From NCBI RefSeq assembly GCF_047718555.1, contig NZ_JBDNRK010000005.1:1-64000 (forward strand): a stretch of 64,000 nucleotides of DNA, read 5' to 3'. The translations under genes were made by a program, and so were the position numbers. Below, piece after piece: positions 26,241 through 34,325 of the stretch (its first letter is position 1; each line of letters begins with the position of its first letter). Under the pieces are notes generated by a model, which saw nothing but the letters and a program-made list of their open reading frames with translations, was not told the DNA's origin and searched no databases. This DNA comes from Clostridium_I sp047718555. GTDB taxonomy: Bacteria; Bacillota; Clostridia; Clostridiales; Clostridiaceae.

Positions 26241-27116
26241 CTATTTCTTTATTCCTTTAAGTCTTGCAACTGATAAAGGATTGAATACTGCTAAACCTGT
26301 GTACCATTCAATTCTAGTTCTGTAAACTGGCTTAGTTTCTAATTCTCCGATATCTGTAACTCTAACTCCACCGTTTTGTATTCCAGATACATCAGAAAGA
26401 ACACCAAGTTTTACAGCGAATATTTCGTATGCACTAGACTGTTGTGGCATTACAGCGTCCTCGCAAACTCTTAAAGGGATTCCAGCGTACATAGTAACTG
26501 GTCTACCAAAAGCGTCTACAGAAGTTTCAATATAATGCTGGTTGTTCTGTAGAAGATTCATTAATATTCTTCTGCAACCTCTTGACATGAATAATGCGTC
26601 AGCACCATGAGGTACAGCGTCAACTAATTTGTTTAAATCTTCTAAAACTAAAGCACCATTTGTATTGTCGATAACTTGAATGTCTTGTCCACCAGTAACA
26701 TATTTAGCTAAACCATTGAAAGACTTAGTATCTACTGCTACATCACCGTAGAAGAATGTTGCTGTATACTTCTCTGCTACTGCTTTAGCTTTCAATTCAG
26801 TCTGGATAGCTCTTTGGTCATTTATGTTACCTCTTGTTTCTGCTATGAATTTGTCCACATCTACATCTCCACCAAGCATAACAAGTGTAGCTGTTTTCTG
26901 TGTGAATCCAGCGGAAGCTTCTGTGTAACCAGCGTTTACATCCCTAAATTCAACTGTTGGTAATGTAGAAACTTGATTGTAAGTATAAGCATTACCTACT
27001 ATTTCCATGAAAGGTAGCACTTCAAGTACAGCAGAAGTCCTTACCATTGTTTCGATAACACCTTTTTGTAACATATCTTGGGAAAGCTTTGCACTTTCTA
27101 CTAAAGTTACTGCCAT
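26241..27116 (-). CDS. major capsid protein
   Basis: 291 residues, HK97-fold type. The N-terminal helix (ESAKLSQDMLQKGVIETMV) precedes the conserved spine-helix region. FFYGDVAVDTKSFNGLAKYV and the C-terminal RIEWYTGLAVFNPLSVARL segment are characteristic of Gram-positive siphophage capsids. It is preceded by scaffold and followed by connectors. An AGGAGG site precedes the ATG and terminators lie on both sides. Confidence 0.88.
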   Translation of the reverse strand: MAVTLVESAKLSQDMLQKGVIETMVRTSAVLEVLPFMEIVGNAYTYNQVSTLPTVEFRDVNAGYTEASAGFTQKTATLVMLGGDVDVDKFIAETRGNINDQRAIQTELKAKAVAEKYTATFFYGDVAVDTKSFNGLAKYVTGGQDIQVIDNTNGALVLEDLNKLVDAVPHGADALFMSRGCRRILMNLLQNNQHYIETSVDAFGRPVTMYAGIPLRVCEDAVMPQQSSAYEIFAVKLGVLSDVSGIQNGGVRVTDIGELETKPVYRTRIEWYTGLAVFNPLSVARLKGIKK

Positions 27117-27157
27117 TTATAATTCCTCCTGTGTTTTCTTATTTTTTGCAATAAAAA

Positions 27158-27178
27158 AAGCCCTGTTAATTCAGAGCG
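27158..27178 (-). terminator. terminator between scaffold and major capsid genes
   Basis: GCTCTG-AATTAA-CAGGGC followed by seven Ts on the minus strand, 12 bp after the scaffold stop. Confidence 0.75.
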
Positions 27179-27189
27179 TAGTGTTCGTA

Positions 27190-27846
27190 TTATTTCTTTT
27201 TACCTTTTGTGTTTCCATAAGCTAGTGACATTAAAGCAGAAGCACTCATTTTGGAAGTATCGGTATGCTGTTTAGTATCCTTTGGATTTAACGGTTTACC
27301 AATTTCAATATCAGTGTCTTTGCCCTTAAAAATACCTGTCTTTTCAGCCTTAGTAATCCAGTCCAATTTTTCCTTTAATGGTAAGTTTTCTGGAACTAAA
27401 GTTTTTAAGTCCTCTGGTATTTCAGACAACTTAGCTTCGATTATGCTATTCAAAATTCCCTCATATTCAGTTACCAAGTTACTCTTAGTTTCTGCGTCTG
27501 TTTTAGCTTGGTTAAGTTCTTTTTGAATTGCGTCTAAATCAGCATTTGGAGTTTCTTCATTCTTTTCATCTGTTTTAACTTCCTCTGCTGGTTTAGGTTC
27601 TTCTTTATGTTCTGGTTTTGGTTCATTTATTTTTGCTTCTAGGCTATTGATTTTGTCTAGTAAGCTCTTGTATACATCATCAGTTTTTGGTTGTTCCTCC
27701 GCTTTTGGCTCTTCTGTTGCTGGTGGTGTCGTTTCTACTTTCTCCACTGGGTCTGTAGCTGGAGGTGTTTCCTGTCCACCTTCTGGAGTGCTTTCAGCGA
27801 ATAACTGTAAGTTCATATTTTTTAAACTGTATTCTTTTTCTTTCAC
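27190..27846 (-). CDS. capsid scaffolding protein
   Basis: 218 residues, extremely acidic and Pro/Glu/Thr-rich in the first half, then coiled coil, and a short basic tail (AYGNTKGKKK) that would contact capsid protein. The MNLQLFAES motif near the N-terminus is a hallmark of Gram-positive phage scaffolds. A GTG start has GGTGAGGGG eight bases upstream. Confidence 0.85.
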   Translation of the reverse strand: MKEKEYSLKNMNLQLFAESTPEGGQETPPATDPVEKVETTPPATEEPKAEEQPKTDDVYKSLLDKINSLEAKINEPKPEHKEEPKPAEEVKTDEKNEETPNADLDAIQKELNQAKTDAETKSNLVTEYEGILNSIIEAKLSEIPEDLKTLVPENLPLKEKLDWITKAEKTGIFKGKDTDIEIGKPLNPKDTKQHTDTSKMSASALMSLAYGNTKGKKK

Positions 27847-27865
27847 TATTTAATCCCCTCACCTT

Positions 27866-27967
27866 TCATTTTTGTATCTTCCTGCCACAACCAAAATAAA
27901 GCAGTCCAGTATCAAACCGAACCGCTATAATTGGGTGGGGGAAGAAGGAGAGCGTTGTATCCGTCAA
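27866..27967 (-). CDS. possible 33-residue peptide upstream of scaffold
   Basis: A TTG-started open frame with AGGAGG about 11 bases upstream (MTDTTLSFF... ending in CGRKIQK). Its stop lies inside the scaffold ribosome binding region. Spacing is long and the product has no known relatives, so it may be only a leader sequence. Confidence 0.3.
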   Translation of the reverse strand: MTDTTLSFFPHPIIAVRFDTGLLYFGCGRKIQK

Positions 27968-28163
27968 TACAAGCTTTACCTCCTATGGCTACCCTGTTTC
28001 ACCCTCTTGCCCTTTACTGGAATATATTTACAACCTTTTAATTGTTTTATTTACAGAAAACTACAATAGTATTGAATATTTATGAACAATTAGAAGGATT
28101 TTCATATATTGTGTAGAATTAATGTATGTGAAATTATATATTTTCTTAGAAAGGAATTAAAAT

Positions 28164-28331
28164 ATGCTAAGCTTGATAGTATTTGTAGTCACCTTTTTAA
28201 TCGGAGTGTTTTTACCTACACCGCTTACAGTTATACTTACTATTGCAGATATGCTAATTCCTGACCCGATTCCATTTGCGGATGAAATAGGTTTGGCATT
28301 AAGTTTGGTAGTAAAAGTAAGAAAAAGTTGA
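28164..28331 (+). CDS. 55-residue membrane peptide on the opposite strand within the head module (moron-like)
   Basis: An ATG with AAAGGAATT upstream opens a frame whose product is a hydrophobic helix (LSLIVFVVTFLIGVFLPTPL), then IPDPIPFADEIGLAL and a basic end. It is the only rightward gene between terminase and endolysin. A weak promoter (TTGTGT, 17 nt, AATTAT) lies upstream and a hairpin (GTAGGG...CCCTAC) downstream. The PDPIPFADE motif recalls DUF1232-type helical membrane proteins. Function unknown. Confidence 0.5.
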   Translation: MLSLIVFVVTFLIGVFLPTPLTVILTIADMLIPDPIPFADEIGLALSLVVKVRKS

Positions 28332-28367
28332 CAGATAAACAGTAAAGTAGGGCTTTAAATTAAGTCC

Positions 28368-29285
28368 CTACTCTAGCCCTTTACTTACCTTTTCATGGCG
28401 GTTTAATACATCTGCTGGAATATCATTGTAACTATGATATGGAATAGGTGTATGGCGACAACTTGGATGGAAAATTAAGTTGGTTCGCTTTAACTCTGCA
28501 TATGTTTTGTAACCTTCTGTAGCTCCTGTCATAGAAATAATTAAGCCCTCAAAATCTAGGCAAGCGTCAACTGTTGCTGGATTAACTGGAATCCTTGCTA
28601 AATCTCCATGACCATCATTATTGTTGACATATTCTTTCATGCCATCTGTAACTATTTCCTGTGCCTTAGTTCTGGCTACCATTTCTACATAGTTATCAAC
28701 TTTCCACCTTCGACCAGCCTTATCTACAATAGCAATCATATTATCTTTTACCGCTTGCTGGAGCTTAGTTCCATTTAAGTCACTGATAAGCTTTTTATAT
28801 AAATCCTCTCTGCCCATATTCTGTAGGTTTCTGATATTGAGGTGCTTAGTCATGGTATCTCTTATAAACTGTTTTATGGACAGCTCGGTATTCCTAGTGA
28901 CCTGTAGCAAATCTGCCATAGTAACATTTTTTATCTGTACCAGTGTTTCTCTATCTACTAAACTAGGAACTTCTTTTAATACAGATTTCACAGTATAGCT
29001 CGTACCAGTGGAATCATAGAAAGACATTAATCCAATCCCATAGCCCAAATAATACAGGTAGTCTGTTTCGTCATTTACTGTGTTTTGTATATCCGCTCTA
29101 AGCTCTTCAAATTTATGGTCTAAGTATTTATAAATTAGATATATAGTTATAACGGTAAACTCTGGATTGTGATTGTAGCTCAAAGACTTAGAAAGATTAT
29201 TTGCTATTTCTGTATAGGTCTTTTCAAAAGCCTTAATCACTCTTAAATTACTTTCAACAATTAAAGGTCTGACATTTATACTCAT
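28368..29285 (-). CDS. minor head / head morphogenesis protein, SPP1 gp7-like
   Basis: 305 residues, helical N-terminus and a C-terminal Mu-F/SPP1 gp7-type domain with the HPSCRHTPIPY motif and VARTKAQEIVTDGM (the ART-like signature region). Directly downstream of the portal, as expected. These proteins bind the portal and are carried into the virion. Confidence 0.85.
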   Translation of the reverse strand: MSINVRPLIVESNLRVIKAFEKTYTEIANNLSKSLSYNHNPEFTVITIYLIYKYLDHKFEELRADIQNTVNDETDYLYYLGYGIGLMSFYDSTGTSYTVKSVLKEVPSLVDRETLVQIKNVTMADLLQVTRNTELSIKQFIRDTMTKHLNIRNLQNMGREDLYKKLISDLNGTKLQQAVKDNMIAIVDKAGRRWKVDNYVEMVARTKAQEIVTDGMKEYVNNNDGHGDLARIPVNPATVDACLDFEGLIISMTGATEGYKTYAELKRTNLIFHPSCRHTPIPYHSYNDIPADVLNRHEKVSKGLE

Positions 29286-29336
29286 TTGGCTTCCCCCTTA
29301 AAAATGGTGTCCTAAAATGGGACATCATATAAAATA

Positions 29337-29364
29337 AAAAGGAGAAGATTTTACTCTTCCCCTG
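29337..29364 (-). terminator. terminator at the end of the portal gene
   Basis: GGGGAAGAGT-AAAAT-CTTCTCC followed by Ts on the minus strand; it overlaps the last portal codons. Confidence 0.6.
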
Positions 29365-31039
29365 TGGTATCCTTCTTTGTTCCTGTTTTACTTAGGTCTT
29401 GATTAGCTTCATCTGTAACTGGGCTACCTTCTGCGTGCGTAGAAGTATCATTGAATATAGAGCCATCAACTGTAGCCATCCTGTCTACCGCCTGTTGAGC
29501 TTCCTCATTGATTCTTTCTATCTCCAATTGAGCCTGTTCTTCTGTCATGCCTTCCATTCTCATAATAGCTGACTTCTGGCTCAATGTCTTAGCTCCACCA
29601 GTTCTAATATTCATAACTGTAGCTTCCTCTGCATTGTCCTTTGGAAGTCCATCTTGGAATACTAATTGTGGTACTGTAAGTGCATAATCAGCAATACCCA
29701 CAGCCTGTTCCAATAGTTGTGCAATCACAAATATATCCTTCAAGCCCTTAGTATAATATTGTCTTTTTCTGTTAATCTTAGCTAACAAGTTATTCATTCT
29801 CCACTTAATAGCCAGTCCAGAAGTACCACTTGTACCGCCACCATCTGGCTTACCTAATGCCACCGCTGGTATTTCTGCTGTAGTCAATAGAAGGTCAACC
29901 AATTTATCAAGCTCTGTGAAAGCCTGTTGAAGCTGTCCATCCCAAGTAATATATTGTGGAATAACATCTTCTTTGCCCATAACCTCAAATACCTTGTCAC
30001 GCTGTACATGGAATGTTGGATTACCTTCATCATCCTCACCCAGAATACCGCTTGGTACTGCCATTGCTGGGTCACTGTGCTTGTCTAAAATATCAGCTAT
30101 CTGCGTAAGTCTATTGTTTATCTCGTCCATTATGGAGATATGCTCTGAAATATCGTCCAGCCCTTCCCATGTATCATCAGTAGAAAGGTTAGGAACATGA
30201 ACTATTAAAGGCAACGGAACACCTGTAACTACTACATTTTGAGCTTCTAGTATTTCATCCTCAATTTTCCAGCTAGTTACTTCTGTGAACCCACCATGAA
30301 ATCTAGTTTCTAAAACACTAATATTGTAAACTCTATACTCTATTCTTCCAGCATAGTGAGATTCAACAAATAACTGCCAGCACTCTTCGCCATCCACTTC
30401 CACTAAGACTGGTACTGCAATGTGATAAGCTACTATTTTATTCTTGTTATATATAGAAGCTTCTGGAAATATATGTTCTGGATTTACTGGCTCTATAATT
30501 ACTCTTGGAGCGTCAAGCTCTTTTGGTAACTCACCACCATATTCTTGACCGTATCTAACCTTAAAGAAACTATCACCTCTGTAGGCATTGGCAAGAGCTG
30601 ATTCATAAGCTAGTATATTCAAGCCATTTTCATCCACAAACTTATCGAAAGCCATTTGCTCTGGAGAGCTGTCACCATTACCCGCCTTAACCTGTACAGC
30701 TTCACCAAATAAAAAATCAGCCGATTTCTTGCAGATTACTCCTGCAATATTCGTGCTGATATATAATAGGTCTTGTTGTTGTTTGCTTCCCTTATAATCC
30801 TTGAAAACCTCGAAATGTTCGCCCTTAAAGAGCTTCCTATTCCTTTTATAACGGTCTACTCTTTCTCTATGCTCCACAGGTGGATACATTTTCCCAGAAT
30901 TAAAGTAGTAACATGGTGTAAGCGAAATTCCTACTTCTCCTTCTGGTGTAGCATAATCTTTTTCCGTAGCTCCCAAGTTGAATGTCGGTATTGCACTGGA
31001 TAAATTCTTTAAAAAACTATCTATATTAAACTTTGCCAT
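29351..31039 (-). CDS. portal protein, SPP1 gp6-like
   Basis: 562 residues. Conserved segments include DLLYISTNIAGVICKKSADFLFGE near the start (quoted in part: NIAGVICKKSADFLFGE), the KWRMNNLLAKINRKRQYYTKG stem-helix region and an Asp/Thr-rich tail. The portal dodecamer is the DNA entry channel and terminase docking site. AAGGAGG precedes the ATG, 25 bp after the terminase stop. Confidence 0.92.
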   Translation of the reverse strand: MAKFNIDSFLKNLSSAIPTFNLGATEKDYATPEGEVGISLTPCYYFNSGKMYPPVEHRERVDRYKRNRKLFKGEHFEVFKDYKGSKQQQDLLYISTNIAGVICKKSADFLFGEAVQVKAGNGDSSPEQMAFDKFVDENGLNILAYESALANAYRGDSFFKVRYGQEYGGELPKELDAPRVIIEPVNPEHIFPEASIYNKNKIVAYHIAVPVLVEVDGEECWQLFVESHYAGRIEYRVYNISVLETRFHGGFTEVTSWKIEDEILEAQNVVVTGVPLPLIVHVPNLSTDDTWEGLDDISEHISIMDEINNRLTQIADILDKHSDPAMAVPSGILGEDDEGNPTFHVQRDKVFEVMGKEDVIPQYITWDGQLQQAFTELDKLVDLLLTTAEIPAVALGKPDGGGTSGTSGLAIKWRMNNLLAKINRKRQYYTKGLKDIFVIAQLLEQAVGIADYALTVPQLVFQDGLPKDNAEEATVMNIRTGGAKTLSQKSAIMRMEGMTEEQAQLEIERINEEAQQAVDRMATVDGSIFNDTSTHAEGSPVTDEANQDLSKTGTKKDTTGEE

Positions 31040-31063
31040 TGTGTTTTATCCTCCTTAAAATAC

Positions 31064-32857
31064 CTACATTCCAGTAGGTTTCTTGTAATAAGTTCTTTTC
31101 CTCTGCTTTCCAGCTAGTTCTACTGCGGAAGCCAAAGCGTCTGGAGCGTCGTCATGATCGTGGTTAGGAAACTGTTCTAACATTTCTAACAACAATCTCT
31201 GCGACCTTTTAAACTTAATTACTCCCTGTTCTACCAAAGGTTCTAATTGCTCTATCCTATCTTCTTTTCTGCCTTTAGGATTTACAGCTAATACCCTAGT
31301 CTTGTAGTATCCTTTCTTTATTAACCGCTCTCTTAACTGGCGGTACATATCGTACTGGGCTTGTACTGTTTCAACTCCAAAAGCATTATGTCCATACTCT
31401 TCAATCTTTTTAATAACTACTTCTAAAGCTTCATGCATAGGAACTTTTTTTACCCAAGCGTCAAGTACATAAAGTATTCCAGTACGCTTATCTCTACCAA
31501 TAGTTATGATAGCGTTGTAGTCAGAGCGTGAATTTTTACCTATTGCTATATCCCAGAATCCATAAACCTCTAAATTCATAGGTCTACCATCTGCATAGAA
31601 CAGGTCTTTATCTTCGTAATACTGTAGATATCCACTTTTAAAGATTGCTGATTCATCATCTGTAGGTTTATTCAAATACTCTGAACCAAAAGCTCTTGAA
31701 CCAACATTGACTTTTATCTTAATAAGCTCATAGTAAGGAAAGCGGTCTTGCCATAGTGTTTTTACTCCCTTGTCCATTTCCTCTTTATTTGCATAATAGA
31801 AAACCTCTGCGTCATGCTCCCTGTCGTCATTTTCCTGATTGCGTAGAATCTTCTCCAACTCTTCCCACAGCCCCGCATTGTCTGGCTCTGCTACAATAGC
31901 CGAATAAATCTTACCTCGGAAATCCGACCTACCAAGAACCGCTGGAAGTAATCCTTGACCATGAACCAAAGTTCCCATGTAAATATAGGCTGTTCTGGTA
32001 ATGTCACCAATTGGCATAATTACTGAATTGAACCAATGTAGATTTTTCTCCCTAAGTTCCTTGGTATTTGTATTTTTAGCACTCTCCAAATCGTCAAGAA
32101 TAACTAAATCTGGTCTGTAAGCTCCATATCTAGCACCTCTAAGCTGTTTACCCATAGAAGCACTTTGAACCTTGATACCATTAGTAGTTACAAATTCTTC
32201 TTGGTTATCTTTTTCATTAGCTGTTTTATTTTCATGCAAAAGAACCCCGAAATCTTCTCGGAGCTTCTCATTGTATTTCAACTGGTTAGATACCCACTCA
32301 ACAAACTTTTGAGCCATGCTGTCAGTTTCGGAAACAATCAACATATATTTTCTTTTCTTATATACTATCTGGTGTACTGGGAAAACATTAGACAAATAAG
32401 CCGACTTAGCATGACCTCTGGGAACTGACCACGCAATTCTCTTAGTAATATCTGTATTCAAACTATCCAGTATCCCACAAAGTTCCTCATGAAAGTCTGG
32501 AGCTTCTTCTATCCCCGCACCATTGGGAATTAAATTATTGTCATTATCTGGATTCTTCTTATCTGAAAAATACTCATAGGCAAAATACAAAACATCATAT
32601 TCACATCTAAGTATCCTGTATTGTGTCTTTAAATCTCTGGCAATTTCTAAAAGCTCCTGTGCTTCTTCTGGAGAATATTCCCCAGTCTTTATTTCATCTG
32701 CTATCTTGTGGATAGAATCCTCAATTTTCTGTAATTTTGTACGAATATTTTCTGGCATTGTATCGTTGAACAAAGTAATTCCCTCCCCCAAAATATAATC
32801 TTTATACCTGTTCAACTTTCTAACCATTTGCCACCAATATTTACCACATTCAGACAA
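31064..32857 (-). CDS. terL: terminase large subunit
   Basis: 597 residues. The ATPase has a Walker A-like SVPRGHAKSA, Walker B LVILDDLE, and the C-terminal RNase H-like nuclease has FWDIAIGKNSRSDYNA and HDDAPDALASAVELA. It packages DNA through the portal. The 5' end is odd: the TTG at 32,857 has no binding site, and the ATG at 32,827 has only GGTGG three bases before it. A 16-bp sequence in this start region is repeated 62 bp upstream. The native leader may have been lost when the block at 32.9-38.9 kb arrived, since the small subunit is 7.5 kb away. Confidence 0.94.
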   Translation of the reverse strand: MSECGKYWWQMVRKLNRYKDYILGEGITLFNDTMPENIRTKLQKIEDSIHKIADEIKTGEYSPEEAQELLEIARDLKTQYRILRCEYDVLYFAYEYFSDKKNPDNDNNLIPNGAGIEEAPDFHEELCGILDSLNTDITKRIAWSVPRGHAKSAYLSNVFPVHQIVYKKRKYMLIVSETDSMAQKFVEWVSNQLKYNEKLREDFGVLLHENKTANEKDNQEEFVTTNGIKVQSASMGKQLRGARYGAYRPDLVILDDLESAKNTNTKELREKNLHWFNSVIMPIGDITRTAYIYMGTLVHGQGLLPAVLGRSDFRGKIYSAIVAEPDNAGLWEELEKILRNQENDDREHDAEVFYYANKEEMDKGVKTLWQDRFPYYELIKIKVNVGSRAFGSEYLNKPTDDESAIFKSGYLQYYEDKDLFYADGRPMNLEVYGFWDIAIGKNSRSDYNAIITIGRDKRTGILYVLDAWVKKVPMHEALEVVIKKIEEYGHNAFGVETVQAQYDMYRQLRERLIKKGYYKTRVLAVNPKGRKEDRIEQLEPLVEQGVIKFKRSQRLLLEMLEQFPNHDHDDAPDALASAVELAGKQRKRTYYKKPTGM

Positions 32858-32978
32858 AAGAAAAATTAGCTGTAACCTTTATAACTCAATTAAAAGCAAT
32901 ATTTACCACATCATATCCAAAGAAACTTGCCCGCCGACCTCTGCAATCTTTCACAACCAAATTACCAGTAATTACTTA

Positions 32979-33007
32979 TATACAAATTACCCTTTTCCGT
33001 ATATAAT
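32979..33007 (+). promoter_or_regulatory. probable promoter of the serine recombinase gene
   Basis: TATACA (32,979-32,984), 17-nt spacer, perfect TATAAT (33,002-33,007), giving a leader of about 160 nt. Confidence 0.55.
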
Positions 33008-33033
33008 AAGAACATAGAATAGCACAAATCCTA

Positions 33034-33049
33034 TATAGCGTATAAGTGT
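33034..33049. promoter_or_regulatory. operator-like site O1
   Basis: TATAGCGTATAAGTGT, identical to the O2 site at 43,663-43,678 and 14/16 to O3 at 44,422-44,437. It lies about 27 bp downstream of the recombinase -10 box, a roadblock position. Confidence 0.55.
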
Positions 33050-33174
33050 TATTTAAGGCACATCAAATACCAATAGAGTAAATACACTCTGAATAGTACA
33101 AATTAGCGTCAGAAGCCCTCTCACAGTCACACAGGGCATACATATGACAAACTAAAATTAAGGAGCGTATAAAC

Positions 33175-33753
33175 ATGAAAAAAGCGTATTGTAGAGTATC
33201 AACTATAGAACAAAATTTGGAAAGACAGATAATTGCGGTAAAGGAAGCTGGAGCAGAAAAGATATACGAGGAAAAGTTATCTGGGAAGAACACTAATAGA
33301 CCAGAATTGCAGAAGATGTTAACAGAGCTACAGGCTGGCGACATAGTTATCGTTAAAGAATTGACCAGAGTATCCAGAAGTACCTTAGATATGTTACAAT
33401 TAGTGGAGAAAATAACTGCCAAGGGAGCAGATATAAAGTCACTGAATGAAGGCTGGTTGGATACTTCCACTCCCGCTGGTAAATTGATGTTAACCGTACT
33501 TGGTGGTATAGCTGAATTTGAAAGAAACCTATTACTACAGCGTACAGCAGAAGGAAGAGCTGTGGCAGTCAGTAAGGGAGTAAAAATGGGTAGGAAGAAA
33601 GTGAAGAATAAGCAGTTAGACTTCGCAGTACAATTATTTGAATCTGCCACAATGTCAGCGAATAAAATATGTGAAAATACTGGAGTTTCCAGAGCGACAC
33701 TGTTTAGAAGGTTGAAAGAGCGTAAGGAGCAGTTGGCTTTGGCGGAGGTTTAG
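33175..33753 (+). CDS. small serine recombinase (resolvase/invertase family)
   Basis: 192 residues, the size of Tn3-type resolvases and Hin/Gin invertases. The N-terminal catalytic domain has YCRVSTIEQNLERQ with the nucleophilic Ser at residue 9, the ELTRVSRSTLDML motif and GKLMLTVLGGIAEFERNL. The C-terminal helix-turn-helix (SANKICENTGVSRATLFRRL) binds DNA. Lacking the long C-terminal region of large integrases, it should resolve or invert rather than integrate the prophage. It is followed by a terminator and then the cadmium operon, so it may have mobilised that block. Confidence 0.9.
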   Translation: MKKAYCRVSTIEQNLERQIIAVKEAGAEKIYEEKLSGKNTNRPELQKMLTELQAGDIVIVKELTRVSRSTLDMLQLVEKITAKGADIKSLNEGWLDTSTPAGKLMLTVLGGIAEFERNLLLQRTAEGRAVAVSKGVKMGRKKVKNKQLDFAVQLFESATMSANKICENTGVSRATLFRRLKERKEQLALAEV

Positions 33754-33761
33754 AAGTCTTG

Positions 33762-33806
33762 GAGCTGGTTTGTCTATGATAGGCACACTGGCTCTTTCTT
33801 TTTGTA
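33762..33806 (+). terminator. terminator of the recombinase gene
   Basis: GAGCTGGTTTGTC pairs imperfectly with GGCACACTGGCTC, then TTTCTTTTT. Confidence 0.65.
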
Positions 33807-33851
33807 TTAGATAATTGAGAAATTTAAAGTATAAATATTAACCAAAACTAG

Positions 33852-33880
33852 TTGACCGTTATATAAATTCATTATATACT
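33852..33880 (+). promoter_or_regulatory. promoter of the cadC-cadA operon
   Basis: TTGACC (33,852-33,857), a 17-nt spacer and TATACT (33,875-33,880). Confidence 0.75.
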
Positions 33881-33894
33881 ACATATGAAGGTAT

Positions 33895-33914
33895 GAACAT
33901 ATAAGCATATATTC
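33895..33914. promoter_or_regulatory. candidate CadC operator
   Basis: GAACATAT-AAGC-ATATATTC is an inverted repeat with 7 of 8 base pairs, 14 bp after the -10 box, the position and size expected for an ArsR/SmtB-family operator. Confidence 0.6.
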
Positions 33915-33940
33915 ACATATAGTGTATAAAGGAGGTAAAT

Positions 33941-34312
33941 ATGGATAACAAAAATGTGGAATTTGAAACTTGCAAATGTACTATCATACACAATGATATT
34001 ATTAATAAAGTTAAACCTAATATGATTGACAATGATACCTCATATAATCTTGCTGAATTCTATAAAGTTTTTAGTGATAGTACAAGAATAAAAATATTAG
34101 ACGCTCTTTCTATGTCAGAGATGTGTGTTTGCGATATATCTGCTTTGTTAAAAATGAGCCAGTCTGCAATATCACATCAACTTAAAGTATTAAAGCAATC
34201 AAGATTAGTTAAACTAAGAAAAGAAGGAAGGGTTGTTTACTATTCATTAATTGATGAACACATAAGGTTAATATTAAACCAAGGATTAGTTCATGTAAAA
34301 GAAGAAAGTTAA
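33941..34312 (+). CDS. cadC: ArsR/SmtB-family metal-responsive repressor, CadC-like
   Basis: 123 residues. The winged helix includes the recognition helix SQSAISHQLKVL. The metal-site signature MCVCDIS matches the alpha-3 CxC of CadC (ELCVCD in S. aureus), and the N-terminal CKC supplies further thiolates, so Cd, Pb or Zn should release it from DNA. The C-terminal DEHIRLILNQGLVH corresponds to the alpha-5 site. AAAGGAGG precedes the ATG. It begins the cadmium operon. Confidence 0.9.
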   Translation: MDNKNVEFETCKCTIIHNDIINKVKPNMIDNDTSYNLAEFYKVFSDSTRIKILDALSMSEMCVCDISALLKMSQSAISHQLKVLKQSRLVKLRKEGRVVYYSLIDEHIRLILNQGLVHVKEES

Positions 34313-34325
34313 GGAGGGAAATCTA

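Larger units (their letters stand above)
32858..33174. other. junction region between terL and the recombinase gene
   Basis: No gene is seen. It holds a copy (32,897-32,913) of a sequence also present at the terL start (32,835-32,851), CAATATTTACCACAT. It also holds the recombinase promoter, one operator-like site, and about 120 bp of leader in which recombinase subsites may lie. Confidence 0.5.

Noticed and set aside
32835..32913. Direct repeat CAATATTTACCACAT as a transposon target duplication
   Set aside because: Both copies lie on the same side of the cargo 62 bp apart, so they do not bracket it; kept only as a sign of rearrangement.
33063..33650. 195-codon frame opposite the recombinase
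   Set aside because: Entirely antisense to a clear serine recombinase; no coding signals of its own.
33175..33753. Recombinase as the prophage integrase
   Set aside because: Too small for a large serine integrase and far from the attachment site; the tRNA target suggests a tyrosine integrase beyond the window.
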